A stretch of 7,342 nt of DNA from Deltaproteobacteria bacterium (GTDB lineage: Bacteria; Myxococcota_A; UBA9160; PR03). Shown here in pieces: positions 5,510 to 7,342 of the stretch. The notes beneath the pieces were generated by a model, which saw only the letters and a program-made list of their open reading frames with translations, ran no database searches and was not told the DNA's origin. How positions within the stretch are numbered: position 1 is the stretch's first letter; each line of letters begins with the position of its first letter. The stretch covers positions 1 through 7,342 of the forward strand of contig JAGSPS010000160.1 in assembly GCA_018262315.1 (NCBI GenBank), given 5' to 3'. A program made the translations under genes and the position numbers.

Positions 5510-5755
5510 ATGAATCGCATTCGGGCTGCACGCCAAGCCCTCGGCTGGACCCAGAACGAACTCGCCGACCGAGCGGGAATCTCGCCGCGCACGATTCACG
5601 CGATCGAGAAGGGCGCGACCTGCCGGCAGGCGACCAAGCGCTGCCTGCTCGCCGCGCTCGGCGTTCCGTGGGAGTTGCGCGCCGAATACTTCCCGATCGC
5701 ACAGGCGGTGCGCCGCGCTCCGGCTCGTGTCGCCGAAGAGGCGAAGAGCGCCTGA
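5510..5755 (+). CDS. Small XRE-family helix-turn-helix regulator
   Basis: An 81-residue DNA-binding protein made almost wholly of one Cro/C1-type helix-turn-helix (about 3-52). WTQNELADRAG (13-23) is the second helix and turn, and SPRTIHAIEKG (25-35) the recognition helix with the usual Ile-Glu-Lys-Gly end. TKRCLLAALGVPWE (42-55) closes the fold. There is no sensor, oligomerisation or toxin-antitoxin partner domain beyond a short charged tail. The ATG at 5510 is preceded by AGGGGG (5499-5504) with five bases between, a fair ribosome site. Upstream lie several short palindromes that could be its own operators. Its 3' neighbour is the convergent secernin gene, 57 bp away. Stand-alone solo XRE proteins of this size usually act as local repressors; its targets are unknown. 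Start and family confident. Confidence 0.87.
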   Translation: MNRIRAARQALGWTQNELADRAGISPRTIHAIEKGATCRQATKRCLLAALGVPWELRAEYFPIAQAVRRAPARVAEEAKSA

Positions 5756-5812
5756 CCCGCGTTCGCTCGCGCCAGCAACTGGTTCGCGGCACTCACTCTC
5801 GGACAATTGCTC

Positions 5813-7093
5813 TCAGGAAATCTGACTCGCGAGTTCGCGCGCCTGCGCGATCGCGTCGCGCCACGTTCGCAACATGAAGTCGCTGAGCAACTTCGTCACG
5901 ACCGCGTGAGAACCGGATTCGCGCGCGCGGCCTGCTTCGAGTTCGACCCCGGCGCGCTCGTTCTCGATGCGCGATTCGAATCCCTTCCAGGCCTGGCGCA
6001 GCCAGGCCGTGTGGCGCGGGAAGTCCTGCGTCGCTGCGTCTTGCAGCACCTTGAACGCCCACCACGCCGAGCCCGCGTCGGGTTCGGATCCGCCGCTCGC
6101 CAGCTCGGCGGGAATCACGCCGTCGAGATATACCGGCAGGAAGACGCCCGTGCAGGGCGTCGCGAACGAGATCCACACCGGCCAGGGCGCGCGCCGTTCG
6201 CGCGGCAGCGCGGCGACGAGACTCGCGGTCGTCGTTCCGATCGGCTCGCTGTGCATGCACAGCGTGAAGAACGACTCGTCCTCGGTCGTCGTGCCCGGCA
6301 TCCGCACCGGTCCGCCAGCCAGGTGATCGCGCAGGATCGACTGCATCACCGCCACGTCGATGTGTCCCTGCGCGGTGTCGAGCAACTCGCGCGAACGGCG
6401 CAGCCGTCCCTCGGAGATGCGCCCGGGCACGCCCGGGTTGCGGTACGCCGCGGCCATGTCGAGACGCCCGCCGTTCGTCCACCAGCCCCGCGCACGCGCG
6501 AAGCCCTCGAGGTCGCGCGACCCGATCTCCCAGTCGCTGGTGAGCGAGATGTGGTTCGAGACGGCGTCGCGCCGCAAACGCCGTGCGGCCCAGCGCCGGT
6601 TCGAGGTTTGCAGCGTCCAGGCTTCCTCGGGATCCGCGATCAGGAAGCCGTTGTGATAGCCGGACTTGTCGGGGCCGAGAGCGGCGCCGCCCTGTCCGTG
6701 GGTCTCGATCAGCGTCGCCATCACTTCGAGCGCTTCGCGCGCCGAGCGGCCGCGCTCGAGGCCGAGTCGCACGAGGTCCATGCCGATCAGGCCCGGCCGC
6801 TCCTCGATCTCCTCCTTCGAGAAGACCGTCTCGTTGCCGATCGCGACGGCGTGTTCGTTGACGCCCTGCTCGAAGCCCCACACCCACCACGGCGCGTGGC
6901 CCATCGCCGCGTACGTCTCGGCGACCTGCGGGATCTCGATGTGGGTGCAACGCGAGGAGGAACCCGGCGCGTGGAAGGCGCCTGGAAACTGTCGGAACGG
7001 CTGGCACTCGTGCTCGGAGCGATCGCTGTTCTTGCCGAAGATCGTCGCGCCGATCTGCGTCTCGCCCGCTACGGCAACGATGCAATCGCACAT
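5813..7093 (-). CDS. Secernin-family (C69-type) N-terminal nucleophile hydrolase
   Basis: A 426-residue cytoplasmic protein closely resembling animal secernins over its full length (human SCRN1-3 are about 410-430), and more distantly C69 dipeptidases. The N-terminus MCDCIVA places Cys2 in the nucleophile position of the CDT/CDC motif, exposed by simple removal of Met1. Family blocks follow: FGKNSDR (19-25), SRCTHIEIPQV (47-57), GFEQGVNEHAVAIGNE (73-88), GMDLVRLGLER (104-114), EAWTLQT (157-163) and CMHSEPIGTTTASLV (279-293). The reaction is unknown: C69 relatives are dipeptidases, while human SCRN3 carries a glyoxylyl group made from its N-terminal cysteine. It is monocistronic. The start is certain because Cys2 must follow Met, and TAGCTT ends six bases before the ATG with no Shine-Dalgarno, suggesting a leaderless message. 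Family firm. Confidence 0.92.
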   Translation of the reverse strand: MCDCIVAVAGETQIGATIFGKNSDRSEHECQPFRQFPGAFHAPGSSSRCTHIEIPQVAETYAAMGHAPWWVWGFEQGVNEHAVAIGNETVFSKEEIEERPGLIGMDLVRLGLERGRSAREALEVMATLIETHGQGGAALGPDKSGYHNGFLIADPEEAWTLQTSNRRWAARRLRRDAVSNHISLTSDWEIGSRDLEGFARARGWWTNGGRLDMAAAYRNPGVPGRISEGRLRRSRELLDTAQGHIDVAVMQSILRDHLAGGPVRMPGTTTEDESFFTLCMHSEPIGTTTASLVAALPRERRAPWPVWISFATPCTGVFLPVYLDGVIPAELASGGSEPDAGSAWWAFKVLQDAATQDFPRHTAWLRQAWKGFESRIENERAGVELEAGRARESGSHAVVTKLLSDFMLRTWRDAIAQARELASQIS

Positions 7094-7099
7094 GGAGCG

Positions 7100-7105
7100 A
7101 AGCTA
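7100..7105 (-). promoter_or_regulatory. Probable -10 box of the secernin gene
   Basis: The minus strand reads TAGCTT, ending six bases before the ATG at 7093, so the expected transcription start is the A of ATG. The next three bases, CGC, extend a nine-base identity with the hexamer preceding the CMD-fold gene. No -35 hexamer is evident upstream. Confidence 0.4.
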
Positions 7106-7187
7106 ACCCAGCGTTCGGAGACGAGCAGCAGGGAGCCCCGGCCGAAGCACCGAAAACGCCCGCTGGCGCCCCCCCGTCTCCGTCCCC

Positions 7188-7193
7188 TATCTA
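7188..7193 (+). promoter_or_regulatory. Weak candidate -10 box of tRNA-Arg
   Basis: TATCTA is the only AT-rich hexamer in the 120 bp before the tRNA and would start transcription about 14 bases before the mature 5' end. A poor -35 match (CTGGCG, 7163-7168) is 19 bp away. Apart from a run of seven C (7169-7175), the rest of 7106-7213 shows nothing I can name. Confidence 0.25.
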
Positions 7194-7213
7194 CAGACGC
7201 GCTCCGGTCGCGC

Positions 7214-7290
7214 GCGCCGATAGCTCAGCTGGATAGAGCACCAGGCTTCGAACCTGGGGGTCGGGGGTTCGAATCCCTCTCGGCGCGCCA
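7214..7290 (+). tRNA. tRNA-Arg (anticodon TCG), CCA encoded
   Basis: A complete 77-base cloverleaf. Acceptor GCGCCGA (7214-7220) pairs with TCGGCGC (7280-7286). T8-A9 is followed by D stem GCTC/GAGC, and anticodon stem CCAGG/CCTGG encloses loop CTTCGAA. In that loop the anticodon is TCG at 7248-7250, reading CGA and, with wobble, CGG, both Arg codons. Variable loop GGGTC is followed by T stem GGGGG/CCCTC (one G-T pair) around TTCGAAT. The discriminator is G7287, followed by encoded CCA at 7288-7290. All stems are intact, so this is a functional gene and not a remnant left by an integration event. Confidence 0.96.
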
Positions 7291-7310
7291 GTCGTTTCGC
7301 GTGGTTGCGA

Positions 7311-7326
7311 TCGCTCGGTCGAGCGA
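7311..7326 (+). terminator. Hairpin 20 bases after tRNA-Arg, possible terminator
   Basis: TCGCTC-GGTC-GAGCGA is a perfect six-base-pair stem with a four-base loop. It is well placed to end the tRNA transcript or to mark it for processing, but only a short CCTCCTT follows instead of a T run, so it is not a canonical intrinsic terminator. Confidence 0.35.
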
Positions 7327-7342
7327 CCCTCCTTGCGGAACC

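Noticed and set aside
5756..5812. Inverted repeat AGCAACT ... AATTGCT between the XRE and secernin stops as a shared terminator.
   Set aside because: Only 6 of 7 bases pair across a 24-base loop and no T run follows; too weak to call.
5793..7091. A 432-codon minus-strand frame almost coextensive with the secernin gene.
   Set aside because: It is the +1 shadow of the secernin frame, full of arginine and without family motifs.
7214..7342. tRNA-Arg as an integration (att) site for a genomic island.
   Set aside because: The tRNA is intact, and no repeat of its 3' end and no integrase is visible before the window ends at 7342.

Overview
This is a very GC-rich bacterial chromosomal window with dense, short-gapped genes on both strands and no plasmid or phage hallmark. 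Codon use looks uniform. The mix of a type I dehydroquinase, a secernin-type Ntn hydrolase, a small XRE regulator, an NTF2-like protein and a REP-like palindrome suggests an environmental Gram-negative lineage, perhaps near Myxococcota or Desulfobacterota. That placement is an impression, not a demonstration; the lipoprotein and the two-membrane-segment sensor kinase only show a typical bacterial envelope.

Layout. Bases 1-148 hold no gene I can support, but carry a REP-like inverted-repeat element (40-121) and a probable -10 box for the next gene. 149-859 (+) is a complete type I 3-dehydroquinate dehydratase (aroD). Facing it, 14 bp away, is a leftward cluster read from 3656 down to 874: an OmpR-family response regulator, a membrane sensor histidine kinase overlapping it by 8 bp, and, 31 bp further on, a carboxymuconolactone-decarboxylase/AhpD-fold protein. 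Both two-component genes start with TTG. A 121-bp divergent gap (3657-3777) separates the regulator from a rightward secreted lipoprotein phosphatase of the purple-acid-phosphatase type (3778-4851). A SnoaL/NTF2-like protein (4894-5364) and a small XRE-type DNA-binding protein (5510-5755) follow. The XRE gene is preceded by a run of short palindromes. A secernin/C69-type Ntn hydrolase (5813-7093) lies on the minus strand, and a tRNA-Arg(TCG) with encoded CCA (7214-7290) sits near the right end, followed by a small hairpin.

How the genes may work together. The clearest unit is regulator, kinase and CMD-fold protein, probably one transcript. The regulator resembles the CusR/CopR branch, and the divergent gap contains an ATGAC-N7-TCAT dyad resembling the half-sites of the CusR box. 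It is placed where it could control both the two-component operon and the phosphatase lipoprotein. The other genes look like independent housekeeping or accessory genes. A recurrent small-scale signal is a TA-N3-T hexamer ending 6-8 bp before the start codon of three genes (aroD, phosphatase, secernin) that lack a good Shine-Dalgarno, suggesting leaderless transcripts. The genes with strong Shine-Dalgarno sequences (response regulator, CMD protein) have a similar hexamer about 27-28 bp upstream. I see no defence, mobile or biosynthetic system; most of the window is ordinary, and the points of interest are regulatory.
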